Shown: positions 33,635 through 45,252 of the stretch, piece after piece
How the letters are laid out: each line of letters starts with the position of its first letter
How positions within the stretch are numbered: position 1 is the stretch's first letter
Assembly: GCF_026213295.1 (NCBI RefSeq)
Contig: NC_079412.1
Location: 7,853,969-7,917,968 of the forward strand
Reading direction: 5' to 3'
DNA from: Gadus chalcogrammus
Taxonomy: Eukaryota; Chordata; Actinopteri; Gadiformes; Gadidae
DNA: 64,000 bases
The notes under the pieces: model-generated
The model's database searches: none
Told to the model about the DNA's origin: nothing
The model's input: the letters and a program-made list of their open reading frames with translations, nothing else
Translations under genes and position numbers: made by a program

Positions 33635-34269
33635 AGGCCGATTTATGCTCAGTTACGTAAGCGCAAGCGCAAGAGGCCCTTGCGCGCCCTTGCGCACCCC
33701 TTGCGCGACTTCTCACGTCTTGCGTGCGTCGGGCGATTTTTCTAGACTTGCGTCATTTTTTACGTAAGCTTTTACGCGAGCCGCGCAGCCTGCAAGGCTG
33801 TGATTGGTCTGCTTCCTGTCTGGAGTATCACATTTCCTGTTTTCATACCGCCATTTTAAAAGCCAGAAGGCAAGGACGACCCGGCAGGCTCATATACAAA
33901 AGCATTAACGTGAAGTGAAGTTAACTTTGCTGCCAACACATTATGTCGTTTTAAAATGTAGAGAGATATGCACATTTATACAACCCCAATGATCAACAAC
34001 TTCATCACCCCTGTTCCTCTGTCTGTTGCCATCATTCACTGTGTATGGGGAGAACACGATCTGGCACATAAACAAACCAACGACTCCCACAGACAAAGAC
34101 GTCATTCTCGAGGTCGTCTTCAACGAAAAACTTTACTCCACATATTACTCCACCTACTGTTCTGGCGGTAAATTGCTTGGCAACACGCGCAACCTAAAAG
34201 GGAGCATGAATTGCTTTGACTAAATTTTGCGCAACAACGTAACACCAACGCTGAAGCATGCAGCCGCCT
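33635..34269. mobile_element. PIF/Harbinger-type MITE, TSD TAA
   Basis: Ends AGGCCGATTTATGCTCAG and, inverted, AGGCGGCTGCATGCTTCAG. TAA is at 33632-33634 and 34270-34272. Interior short frames show no recognised domain. It abuts the larger Harbinger at 34273 with only a single TAA between them. Confidence 0.75.
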
Positions 34270-34346
34270 TAAGGGCCGTTACATAGTCGACGCGAGCAAC
34301 GCGCGTAAACGACGCGAGTGACGCGAGCGACGCGCTTCCTTTCATA

Positions 34347-34920
34347 AGCTGTGTTCGAAATCGTTCCCTATCATGGATGTAGTGCACTAAATAGGGTGCA
34401 CGCCATTTTGTAGGGTGTTCGAATTCTCAGTGGTCCACTATATAGGGCACTATATAGTGGACTTAAAATAGGGTACATACGATGTACCCTACATGTTACT
34501 CCCGTATACCACAATGCAATGCGGTCCGGAGGAGAAGAAGAAGCTGAATAACCGCGAAAACGAATCCATTTAATGATGAGTCTCCGGCTTTCGTATAGAA
34601 ATGTCAACAATTTATTTGGGATTTAACATAGAAAATGTAACATTCAGAATTAGTTAAAAAAAACTTGAACAAGGAAATGTAACATTCAACATCAATACAA
34701 CCTCCAGCTTTCTCGTGAGTGCCCGGTTTGTTTACATGATGTGGGCGCATCTGTCTGCGTCACACAAATACCCGGCGCATTTACTGACGCAAATGACGTT
34801 TAGAAATGTTTAGCGTAGTGTCCGAATTATCGTTCCCTATTCCCTATATAGTGCACTATATCATGTACACTATATAGGGAATAGGGAACGAGTGTATAGG
34901 GAACGATTTCGAACACAGCT
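34347..34920. mobile_element. Palindromic MITE, 574 bp, TSD ATA
   Basis: Ends AGCTGTGTTCGAAATCGTTC and its exact complement, with inner TAGTGCACTA and CACTATATAGGG palindromes. ATA lies at 34344-34346 and 34921-34923. Same family as the 155-bp copy at 25779-25933 but with about 400 extra internal bases. Confidence 0.85.
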
Positions 34921-35106
34921 ATAGTCTACACAGCATACGCGAACGTCGCGGGCAATGCATGACATGCAATACACCACTCACGCCATGGGTGGCAGCAGTC
35001 ACCGGTGTTTTCGCGGGGGGACGTTCCAGGTGACGTTCCGATCAAAGTGGCTACGGAAGAAGAGTGATGAAGCGCAGAGATAGGCGGTGGTATGTGCGCC
35101 CTTTAA

Positions 35107-38014
35107 CCCATTTAAGCCTAAAACGCCTGCTAAAAAAGGCCTTTTTATGCCTAAGAACTTTTCTGTAAACCCCCTCTCAAAACCTGAGGGTTTTCAGAAC
35201 AATATTCAAAATTTGTCAACGCCTACTAAAACCTTAATTTCTCAGGCTCTATAGCAGATAAAAACATGAGGTAAAAGGCAATTGAGAGATTAATTCTTTG
35301 GCTGTCAGCTTCAATGACTTGCTTGGCCATAAACTTCAACTGCATATTTTTAAAAAATCAATAAACATCAAAAACATTTTGAAAATCAATACAGATCAGA
35401 TTTTATTTAATCCTTTTAAGGAACCAAAGTGACAAGTGATAGACACTGAAACACAGAACATGGAACAAAACAAAACAGAGGGTTACTTCTTCTTGAATCT
35501 TTACCTAATCATTTCAGAAACCATATAATCAGAACTTCGTGAGTGTACAGATGAACAGAACGGTACAGTCAAGTCTAAACACAACTCATACATTTACTTT
35601 CGAGTGCTGCGGCAATGCTTTCCAAAGCACTCAATGTGCAGTGGCACATTGCACTGTCTGCAGCCATACACTGTTGCACCAGGACGGGCCTCAGTGCCAC
35701 TCTTAGACAGTGAACATTCCCTGCAGATCTTCCTCTTCTCAAAGATCTTTTCACAGTCGTGCTCGGCTGAGGCTGTCACAGGTGCTGCAGCGCACTGAGG
35801 AGCACTCTTTGCTGTCACAGGGGTGACAAGTTCCTGTGCAAGGTCCTCCTGCCACTCTTTGTAGCAACCCTTGTAGGCTCCAGCACTCCTTGCAGCAATA
35901 AAAGAATTGTAGCAGCTGACTGATAGGAAAAAGAAAAAAAGCCTCCGCCACCATTTCTTGGACCGGTGCTGGAACTGATAGTAGCTTACCATCTGATCCA
36001 GTAGATCGACCCCCTTCATGTGCTTCTGATAATCAGAGACGCACGCTGGCACTCTGACCTCTCTCTGGATGTCTTCTCCCCGTCTTCTCCTGACAGACCC
36101 TTCTGCCATGGGCTCATGGTAGTTTGACAGGACCAAAACAACCTTTGTGTCCTGCCAAGCACAGAAGGTCAGGTCATCCTTCTGATACACTTGGTACCGA
36201 TGCTTCTCCATGGCAGGCGGTTTTGGGGGGATTCCCTTTCTGTTGGATCGAACAGTGCCACACGCATTCAGACCATGAGCCTTCAACTCTTCAAAAAGCG
36301 GCACCCCAGAGTAAAAGTTATCCATAAAAATGGAGAGTTGGGACCCGAAGTATGGTCCAGCCAGATCCATTACTATGCGGTGTGCAAGGCCCTTTTCACT
36401 ACTCCCTCCCTCACGTCCGGTGTAGACTTGGAAGTTTGAAACATACCCAGTGGAGCTCTCAGCCATCACCCACACCTTGATGCCCCACTTGGTAGGTTTC
36501 AGAGGAAGATATTGTCGGAAAGCGAGTCTCCCCTTGAATTTCACCATGCTTTCGTCGACACTCACGAACCCATCCACCTCATACAATTCCTGGAATCGAT
36601 CTTTCAGGTAGTCGAGGTACCATCTGACTTTCCAAAGCTTGTCGGACTGCTTCACATCATTGCTTTTGTTGTCTTGCAAGTGGAGATACCTGAAAATACA
36701 CATAGCAAGTCGGACAGTGAATTACACATTATTATCATCATGAGCTTTCATTGTCATGTGTTTGTATAATTACACTTTATCAGTTCAAACATCATAATTA
36801 TTACTGTCATCCATCATGAGGTATTATTTTCATTTGTATTTATGTATGTTTTATGTATTATTATCTATCATCAGACATAATTATTAATGTCATCCATCAT
36901 AAGCTAGCATTGTCTATTGCATTATATTACATTTTTATTGTTGCTATCCATAATCATCAATTATCAATCATCACCTTTAGACATTTATTTATTGGCATTA
37001 GTATCAGCAACAAATCATTATTACCGTTGCAATCATCGTTGCAATCATATCATGTGACATTCCCATCATCATTACAAAAAGCTAGTTGGCTAGTCATCTC
37101 CACAATCAGTATAAAAAAAATATTCTTGTCATTGATATCAATTTACGAGCCTACCTCCAGATGATGTCGAATCTGTCTCTTGAAATGGCTTGGGGGATGG
37201 TCGTTCGAAAAGGCCACTTTTTCTGACGCCAGAAATCTCTACGTGATGGCAGTCTTAGGATGCCCATGGCAAGACACAGTCCTACGAAGGTCTTCATTTC
37301 TTTAACTGTGACGGGTACCCACTTGCTGTTTGATGGAGTTGCGCTCCGTGTTTGATCCGCATACAGATTTGTTTCCGTTACAAGTCGCATCCACAACTCT
37401 TCCGTGAAAATACGGGAGAATACCTGTATTGGTGTAACAACATCTGGAATTTCTATCTTGGCACCTGGTTTGCGATTATACGGGATCTTCTCACGTGAGT
37501 GGAAGTTGTTTGTTTTCCATTCTTCTTGGAAGCCAACGAACTCGCGCATTTCCCCCTCTTCCTCTCGAAACATCGCTTGGATCCACTGCTCTCTAACTAC
37601 GCGATCGGCTGGTACATCTACATCATCTGGGATATCATTTAATTCATTAAAATCATCCTGCCTAATTTCATTAAGATCCGAATTGATGACTTCGTCAATA
37701 TCGCTTCCTTCACTTGAGTCAGCCATGACGGATCGCTCGCACAGTGTTTACATTTTCAAACCAAAACATTCTCCACGTGTATGCTAATTTCGAGCATTTT
37801 ATTAGTCAGTTAAAAATCCCTAATCATCTCTGTCACTCATCCAAAGAGTATTTCAGCCAATCACAGTACATATTATTGGCCACGTGTCTCGGAAAAGACG
37901 ACACCGCTCCAAATGACACAGACGCGTTTGCCGGCATTAATGGTAAATACGCATTGATGCGTGATCCGGTCTTAAAGGTAAACACGCACACATGCGTGAT
38001 CCGGTCTGAATGGG
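35107..38014 (-). mobile_element. Complete piggyBac element, TTAA target duplication
   Basis: The 2908-bp element is bounded by TTAA at 35103-35106 and 38015-38018. Terminal repeats start CCCATTTAAGCC on the left and, inverted, CCCATTCAGACC on the right. Subterminal GCATTGATGCGTGATCCGGT and GCATGTGTGCG-type inner repeats lie on the right side. It holds one uninterrupted two-exon transposase gene. The insertion splits a Harbinger exon. Confidence 0.92.
35594..37726 (-). CDS. piggyBac transposase (PGBD-like), two exons, intact
   Basis: Cut-and-paste transposase acting at TTAA sites in the nucleus. Exon 1 is 37726-37155, starting at MADSSEGSDIDEVIN, acidic; the donor is GTAGGC. Exon 2 is 36689-35594 after TTTTCAG. 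Together they make about 555 residues with no stop or frameshift. Catalytic aspartates are visible at about residues 236 (FVSVDESMVKFKGR), 314 (IFMDNFYSG) and 419 (KGVDLLDQM); the first spacing (78) equals that of the founding family member. The C-terminus has a Cys/His cluster (CRECSLSKSG, CRQCNVPLHIECFGKHC), the domain that binds the ends. The start is the first Met of the only long frame near the right terminus. Confidence 0.92.
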
Positions 38015-39161
38015 TTAAATACCACACGAGATCAGGATGGGGAATTTGTTTCCCCATCCTTCGAAGCATGGACGAGGAGAGGCATTCCCAGTATTTTCGG
38101 ATGTCGGCGCCAAAGTTTGATGATCTCTTTTCGCGAGTCATCCGATATCTTCCCGACTCACCAAAACCGGCCCTTGTCAGGGAGCAGCTGGCAGATTATT
38201 TTTTGTCAGATGCTGGCGTGTTTCCCCACCAGTACAATGTGCTACGATTGGGTATGCGCACTGACCAATAAATGTATACATTGGTCACTTGGAAGCATGA
38301 CTTTTGATTCATTAGTTATCATGTTACACAAGTTACCTAATTTGTTTTTCGTCAAACTCATTAATTCATATCCATATAAAATGTTTATACAACGAGATAT
38401 TGCCTTGACAGATGAATTAATTATTTAAGTGTAGGCCTATAGCCAAAGGCTTTAAGCTATAGCGCATAATGTCCACAGAAATTATATGGTAGGCAACATT
38501 ATTAGAGAAAAGGGGTTTATTTATCAAATACAGAAAATAGTCCCACCATACACGCACACATTTTTCATTCACTACACACTCACGCTTTCAAATTTCATTC
38601 ACTCAAAGAGGCTACTGAACTTATGTTTCACACAGAACATGAACATTTATGTTTCACATAGAACGTGAACACAAAACATTACGTAATTAATTCAAATAGG
38701 CTAATTCTAAAACAAATAAGGCCAGTAATAGAACGAATATCGGGTGACAAGAAGATCATTAAAATGGCTCACAGTCCCGCATCAGCTGTCTGATGTCGCG
38801 CATCAAAATAGCACTTTGACCCTGTGGAAGGGTTCGCATAAATTGGCACAGATAATTAGTAAAAGAGACGTCAAGTCATTCTTATCACGTTCCCGCATCC
38901 TCTCATATGTTCTTCTGTAAATATAACCTATAGTAGTAATAATGTACAATATTTGCAGTATCGCCCCCACCGACAACGCATGGTATTGCATGGAACGGCG
39001 CGTCGCGTATCAAAAATTTGGAGGGCGCGTTTTGCTACGCTTCGACGCTTAATGGCGGCCGAAGCGTCGCGTCGCGTAGCCTTTTGGACGTGTAAGCGTA
39101 GCGATGCGTCGACTATGTAAGGGCCCTAATTGCTATTCGTACGGTCACTGCCTTATTATTA

Positions 39162-39380
39162 TGTGTGGTGTGAGCTGCCTGGGCATACCGTGTTAAGTTG
39201 AGTGCAATGTTTTAATGACAATGTCGCTCACCAGACTGCCCACAAACGACAGTGCGCATTTACCATGCAATCTCGCGGCTATACCGCGACACGGTATTAC
39301 ATGAAAAAAACGTACGGTTGACATTCGTGGCCTTTTCATATCGCGATATACCGTTTTACGGTATATCGTTACATCCCTAG
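39162..39380. other. Right terminal segment of the ZBED hAT
   Basis: Own sequence of the hAT at 32057-39380, resuming after the 9-bp duplication. Contains ATATCGCGATATACCG and ends in the inverted terminus. No coding. Confidence 0.6.
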
Positions 39381-39976
39381 TCTGCTGTTGCTGGTGATGC
39401 TGTCTGGTGATAGTGTTGGTATTGGTGTTGTCGTTGGTCTTGGTGTTGAGTGAAGAAACTCCTCCATCTTCTGCAAAACGTTTGAGCAAAGGATTCATAA
39501 TAGACTTTTAGCTAACATGTAAAACAGAAAAACCCTTTTGTAAAAAAAAACAACGTTTTCAACAATAGCATTACATTTCAAAGTTGCTTTTTTGCATTGA
39601 GAGAATCATTTTCCCTCTGCAGCCTGTGGTTGTTCTCCCGCAAATCACAAGAAGGGTGATGGCACTGAAAATAAAAATTCCATTAAAAAAACAAAACTGA
39701 CTCTCAAATACACCTGGGCAAATACAGAAGCCAGTTAGAGGGTACAAAGCTTACAGCTCATAGATTACAGGAATATATTGCTGTATCTACCCATATACTA
39801 TAGAGTTAGGAAATAAAAACTTTAATTGTAGGTAGAACATTAAGTGCAGACAGTTTATTGCATTAGTGGATCTTACTTCATTCCTGGTTTCATTAATTTA
39901 GTTCAGCTGACATGATCCTATGAAAAACAGAAGATGTACATAGTGTTAAGGGTTACATCAAGACTAGAATGTACAA

Positions 39977-40140
39977 CAGAGGTCAGCAGGGGGGATGAGC
40001 CTGAGCGAGTAGACAATGCAGGCGGAACAGGAGATGAATACTCAAATCTAATCTTGCTAATATGCTTAATAAGTTGACAGAAAGCAAAAAGTCAAAATGA
40101 TCTGACAGGCCAGGCAAAGCAGGCCAGTTGGCGACCCCTG
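39977..40140. mobile_element. Short hAT MITE, 164 bp
   Basis: Ends CAGAGGTCAGCAGG and, inverted, CAGGGGTCGCCAACTGG. The flanking 8-mers ATGTACAA (39969-39976) and GTGTACAA (40141-40148) match at seven of eight positions. It lies in an intron of the minus-strand small-exon gene. Confidence 0.65.
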
Positions 40141-43100
40141 GTGTACAATATGACAAACAACATTAGGCTACATCAAAATACAATAATTCACTGATGAAGC
40201 ACTTCCATATGGTGAATATTTGTACATTACTGCACCAATACCTCGCTTTTCCAGTTCCATTAAGTCGATATGACCTGTGTTTTTTCTCTTCTTCTTCTTA
40301 CATTGACTTAACTGAGGATCCTGTAAATCATAATGAAGTTTAGTTTTTCAACGATTTTAATTTAACTCATCCACAAGGCCTATAGATTACATTTCTGTAA
40401 TAAAACTTTAGTTATCTACTAGCGATACTACGTCGTCGCCATCGTCAGAATATCGACCATTCTTCAGTTTCTTCCTTTTCCCCTTCCCTTTCTCCTCCGG
40501 GCTCGACAATTTGTCTACACAATCAAGATAATGCCTCCTCTTGCAAACCAACTCTGTTGTCTGAAAACAATGTCAAAATTGTTTGACATAATGTGTGTTT
40601 TATAATGCTATCATTATTTGGGCAAAATAAAGTTTCTCTCTATACATCCAGGCCGTGCCCCCCACATTACCGGCGCCCCACATTATAGGCCGTGAGCTAG
40701 GGGGCCTTACCGTTGCTAGGTAAGCTTAACAATTTACGTTTTTTAAATGAAAACGTTTACCATGATATTTGAATTATTACCATAAGTATGTAGTTATGCA
40801 CATATTTTATGTAAACATAGTTAAAGGAGAAAAAAACTTGTGTTACTTACCACTGACTGATATAAAGTCATTAATTAAATTAATTAAATTTACTTCCCCT
40901 ACCACCAATGATATTTGCCTATGTCCAAAGCCCCTTCATCCGGAAAGTCAAATAGTTCATATTTTGCCATTTTCTTTATTTTTCCGTAGCTGCAAACTCA
41001 CGACTAAAACTCACGACTCAACTGTCAAATATTCAACTGACGTCTCACGCTCTGCGAATGCGTAGCACTATGTTTACAACCGCATTCGCAGCGTGTGAGA
41101 CGCTCGCAGGTTTACAGTTGTCTTTTTCAGTTGTTCAGTTGTTTTCATTATACAGTTGTCTGCATTGACAGTCGTCTAACTGCAAAATGTCACGAAATTA
41201 TAAACGATATTTGTCCGATTTTTCTCATACCTGTGCCAAAAACTACAAGATGGTACAGAAGTCAATTGAGAACAGAGGAACGGCCAGCAAGTTCGACCGA
41301 GGAGGTAAGAAAAACTGGAATAAGAGCGCCTCCTTGCGACACGAAGTAATTCCCTACAGCTAGGCTAACCTCTATTTGTCCACTGGCTTCCAGATTGATT
41401 CAAGGCCTTCATTTGCAGCTGAATTCTGATGACGGAGACCTTGATGATCAAATGAATACACAGTCTATGGTGTGTACACACTAAACAAAGTTCATTAAGA
41501 GAATGGATGTTAAGAAATTATAACTGTAAAATTGTGATTTAAGTTTAAGCTGCCACAAACAGCTACTTTCTATTTGCTGTGGCTATCCTAACCTCATTGT
41601 TAAATTTGGCTTTTCCAGATTGACTCTTCAGATGAAGCTGAATTCCCCTGTGATGATCCACCAGACCATGTTGATCAAGTGTGTACACACACAAAACACA
41701 GCTAGTTGAAATAGGGAGAATGGAGTGGCATATAAGAGATTATGACATAATTCTGCATTGATGTCCACTGATTGAATAGCCTACTTTATAAGTAAGGTTA
41801 ATTGTGTGTCCAACCTTTTACTAAAATTACAAATATAACATACTTGTATATAATATATAATATATCGTAATAACTCGAGAACCGTGGGTCTGGGTCTGAA
41901 CATGCACAGAACTTTGACACTCATTTTAAATTTAACGCAGCCCGACTTGATACCAGAGGATGGAAAAAATGAAACAGAATCCGCTGAAATGGATGACGAT
42001 GATGATTGTTTCACAGTGAGTATTTTTGTGATTGGAGATGTTATTCTGTGTGACTAACTAACGACAATAAAATCATGAGTTACGAAATGGAATGCATTGT
42101 GTTTGTCTGCATCTCTTTGCACAGAACATCTTCAACGATCCTGAAATCCAAGAGCAACCCATCTACTCTGGTGCATTAATTAACCGTGGACAGCTACTGT
42201 GCCTCATTCTGGCCTCCATCTTGAAGCACAGCATTAGTGGCAGTGGATTAAAAGATTTGTTGGATCTTTTAAATATTGGAGCACCTGGATGTGCCCCCAC
42301 AAGTAAATACTACTTTGACAAATCTTTCTTTAATTTGGCAAAACAATTCCAAATTCACCATTACGGTAAAATTTGCTCGCAATATATAGGTAAGTTGTTT
42401 AACCCTTGCTGCAGTGACGGAAATGTTGATGAAAGAGTAAACAAAAATGAAGGGTATTATTTTCTCGTAATGTCCTTATGGAAAAACACTACTTTCTACA
42501 AGTACTTAAATGACAACAAAACCAATATGGGTATGGGGGACATTTACAGTGGAAGTATGTACACTTTAAAACGTAAAACTTTTGTTGATACCCTTGGCAA
42601 CATTTCACTTTCATTTATCATTGATGGGGCTTCAGTTTTTAAATCATCCAATTACTCAATTTGGCCAATTATCTGCACAGTCAATGAACTTCCATTTACT
42701 ATCCGTGGAAAGTATTCTCTTCTACATTCCCTTTGGTTTGGTCCTAAACCCGAAATGCCAACACTGTTATGGCCATTTGTCAAGGAATTACAAGATCTAT
42801 TCACAGAAGGGTTTTCTTGGCATGACAACACTGGTCATAAACGTGTCTGCATATGTGATACGCCTACCCCTGCCATGGTACAGGACATGAAACAATTTAA
42901 CGGCAGATATGGGTGTGGGTTTTGTCTGCATATCGGAGAAATAGAACCAAAGGGAAAATGTTTTACACATGTATATCCTCACTCTACTGAGTATCCTCAA
43001 CTAAGAACACATGATCAGACTACCCATCAGGCATCTGCTGCAATACAATCAGACACAGATGTTAATGGGGTTAAGGGACCTCGTCAACTGCTGCTACTTC

Positions 43101-43202
43101 CTAATTTCGACATTATCAAACATTTTGTGCCAGAATATATGCATAGTGTTTGCCTTGGTGTAACAAAACAATTTGTCAGTATTTGGTGTGATTCCAAAAA
43201 TT

Positions 43203-43258
43203 CCTAACCCTAACCCCTCCACCCCGTGCCCTAACCCTAACCCCAACCCACTAACCCT
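43203..43258 (+). repeat. Degenerate CCCTAA repeats, 5' edge
   Basis: CCTAACCCTAACCCC, then GCCCTAACCCTAACCCC and ACTAACCC, with variant spacers. These are short arrays of the vertebrate telomere C-strand unit, interrupted. They extend as isolated CCCTA words to about 43450. Confidence 0.85.
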
Positions 43259-43599
43259 CCGCGCGCCGTCTCCTCTCCACCATTCACCACCCACCCCGTC
43301 TCACCCTAGCCATTTCTCCACCACGTTACATTCTAGTCAGCGCACAATCACCACGTCTCACCATAACCCCTCGTCACCCACTCCGTTTCACTTTAACCAG
43401 CCTGCGGCTTCCACTGTGGGCCCCCACCATCTCCCTGACCCTAACCAGCCCCCTTCTTCTATGCCTCACCTTAGCCGGCTCCCTTACACTGGAGGGACGG
43501 ACTTGGTGTCCGCCCCTTTCCTCCACAGCCCGGCTGAGGTGGGGCCTCCACTAGGAGTGCCTGGATCCCTGAGTCAGGTGGTCTTCCCAAACAGGTTCC

Positions 43600-44236
43600 C
43601 TGAGGGGACCCCTGCCATCAGGAGCGGAGACGATCAGGGGCGCCAGCCACACACACGCATCATACCCCTCATCAGCACATATACACAAAACATCATACAC
43701 ATACACTCCAAACTGAAAAACGCATTCACACACGCACAACACAACATTCCCGCACTTCAAAATCACAAAATCATCTCAGCTTTTAGGAAAAACCGGAACC
43801 TGCAGGATGTCCTGGTGCGGGCCCGCTTCTCCACGGACACTGGAGGCGCCCCCTCTCAACACCGAGGCCATTTCCAGCAGTTGGCGGTCATCCGCAACCG
43901 GCTCGCCTCCACCTCCAGCCCTATCATACAAAAACTCACTATCCTGGACAAAAACATCATTTACGCCATTACATGCTCCGAATGCCACATCATCTATGTC
44001 GGCGAAACAAAGCACACCATACTCAACAGACTAAAACAACATTATATACAATACACATAGGCACACTCAACACTCAAATAGTCAAACATTTCCAAACACA
44101 CCCCATTACTTCATTATTCATCACCGGGCTGGAGATGAAGGCGTGCTGGTCGGACAGACAGAGGAAGGCAGCGGAGCACAGATGGATAGCCAAACTTAGG
44201 ACCGTTACCCCCTTGGGCCTTAACATCAGGGAGTAG
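43600..44236 (+). pseudogene. Penelope-like GIY-YIG endonuclease region
   Basis: The plus-strand frame includes RIIPLISTYTQNIIHIHSKL, NHKIISAFRKNRNLQDVLVR and ITCSECHIIYVGETKHTILN, with Tyr and the VGET block of the GIY-YIG fold, then RLKQHY. A frame shift near 44050 leads to HIGTLNTQIVKHFQ and RWIAKLRTVTPLGLNI, the end of the endonuclease. Penelope-like elements use this domain to nick target DNA for primed reverse transcription. The upstream part of the frame (from 43173) is a chance fusion of CACTA sequence, telomere repeats and Pro-rich translation. Confidence 0.75.
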
Positions 44237-45252
44237 GGTCCGCGCTGGTCCGGTGCTGGGGGCACTGGATTGTCTCGGGATTCCTCCCTGGGTTTTCTTC
44301 TTGCGCGGCATCGGGTCGACTGTGCGTTCTAATGTGTTGCATGTTTTTACCCCTTCTGTGTGCTTTCTTTTATAATATTTTATGTCTTCTCCTTCACACA
44401 ACAGGATGTTCTGAATGTTTGAATGGTTTTATTATGTCTCTTTTACTGTTATTTATTCACTTATCTATTTTTATCCTATTTATTCATCTTATTTATTTTA
44501 TTATTAAGTTTGATTTATGTCTTATATGTTCCTACCATGGTTTTATGTGCATGCGGATTGTTTTATTTATTAAAAGGGCTCCTGCAGTTCACCAATGAAT
44601 TCTTTCGATACTGCAGCTTGCTCCTTTTTCTTTATATTTTATATATACATATTATTTTTATTTATGCGCATGTTTCCACATTTGATGACAATATTAGTGT
44701 GAATGAACTAGTACGTATGAGTGCGTATTTATTTATATATCTATATATTTATCTTTCCTTTATTTTTATTCTTGCATATATACTTATACGAAAGGTTGAT
44801 GGGCAGGATCCTTTGATCCCCCACTTTTATTATTAGCATGCACCATTTTAACTAGAAGTGTTTTTATCGACCCGTTTGCTGCGCCGACTACCCCATTATG
44901 GGAGGTCTCTCGGGGCCCCGGCCCCCTGGGCACTCTGGCGATGACGGCACCCTGCTCCCTCTGATCCCCCTGGGGGTACAAAATAGACTGTTCCGCGCCT
45001 CCTCAGACCCCAGCTGCTGGTCCCCCTGCTCTTCCTTCCCTTCCTCTGTTTTTATCTTTATTTTTATTCTTCACAGAAAAAGAAAATAACACACAAAAAA
45101 ATGAAAAAAATATAAATCAAAAAAAGAAAAATAACAAAAAAAGAAATAACCGAAGAAAATTATGAAAGGATTGGGAGATGGTGTGCCAGTGCACCCAGGG
45201 TCCATGACCATCAAGAGCCGAACGTTGTTATAAAAACCTAACCCAAATTCTG

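Larger units (their letters stand above)
35064..38271 (+). pseudogene. Truncated Harbinger transposase interrupted by piggyBac
   Basis: The frame before the piggyBac reads MKRRDRRWYVRPL up to the TTAA at 35103. After the second TTAA it continues TTRDQDGEF, then in a shifted frame RSMDEERHSQYFRMSAPKFD (the N-terminal HTH region). It then passes directly to VREQLADYFLSDAGVFPHQY, which resembles the C-terminal end of HARBI1-like proteins. The whole DDE core is missing, so this is an internal-deletion derivative; a one-base frame slip lies near 38050. Confidence 0.65.
34273..39126. mobile_element. Internally deleted PIF/Harbinger transposon, TSD TAA
   Basis: Ends GGGCCGTTACATAGTCGACG and, inverted, GGGCCCTTACATAGTCGACG, each followed inward by more GACGCG-type repeats. 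TAA lies at 34270-34272 and 39127-39129. Once nested elements are subtracted, about 1.4 kb of its own sequence is left, including a shortened transposase. Confidence 0.88.
32894..39152. mobile_element. Long-inverted-repeat element with 9-bp TSD (Mutator-like?)
   Basis: The left end GGCAGTGGATATTCGTACGG and the inverted right end GGCAGTGACCGTACGAATAG are bounded by a perfect 9-bp TTATTATTA (32885-32893, 39153-39161). Its own DNA is about 32894-33631 and 39130-39152. It carries a second inner inverted pair, CGGCAGCTTGTCACGTGACC at about 32911-32952 and its complement at 33600-33620. Between are three tandem TATTTTTACGGCGCGCCGTA units (33066-33170). No protein is encoded. The 9-bp TSD and long inverted repeats resemble Mutator-like elements; the superfamily is not settled. 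Confidence 0.7.
32057..39380. mobile_element. ZBED-type hAT, TSD TCTGCTGT, outer shell of a multi-level nest
   Basis: Ends: AAGGATGTCACGATATCAC on the left and, inverted, CTAGGGATGTAACGATATACC on the right. The 8-bp duplication TCTGCTGT lies at 32049-32056 and 39381-39388. Removing the 7.3 kb rejoins a low-complexity exon (GCTGATGC... and TTGCTGGTGATGC). Its own sequence is 32057-32884 and 39162-39380; the rest is later insertions. Confidence 0.9.
31995..40969 (-). pseudogene. Divergent small-exon gene of a probable CACTA element (BEN-protein-like N-terminal part)
   Basis: Minus-strand exons with AG/GT borders: about 40969-40905 (MAKYELFDFPDEGALDIGK), 40563-40422 (LVCKRRHYLDCVDKLSSPEE, basic tail), about 40322-40245 (QLSQCKKKKRKNTGHIDLME), about 39665-39595 (HPSCDLRENNHRLQRENDSL, heptad-like), then a low-complexity exon from 39460. 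That exon is cut at 39381 by a hAT and continues at 32056 to a GTAAGA donor near 31995. The layout resembles fish BEN-domain proteins carried by transposons, but I see no BEN domain, so the name is inference. The gene is divergent from the transposase starting at 41187. Confidence 0.45.

Noticed and set aside
43173..43600. N-terminal extension of the Penelope-like frame
   Set aside because: The frame begins in CACTA sequence and reads through telomere-like repeats; it is a chance fusion.
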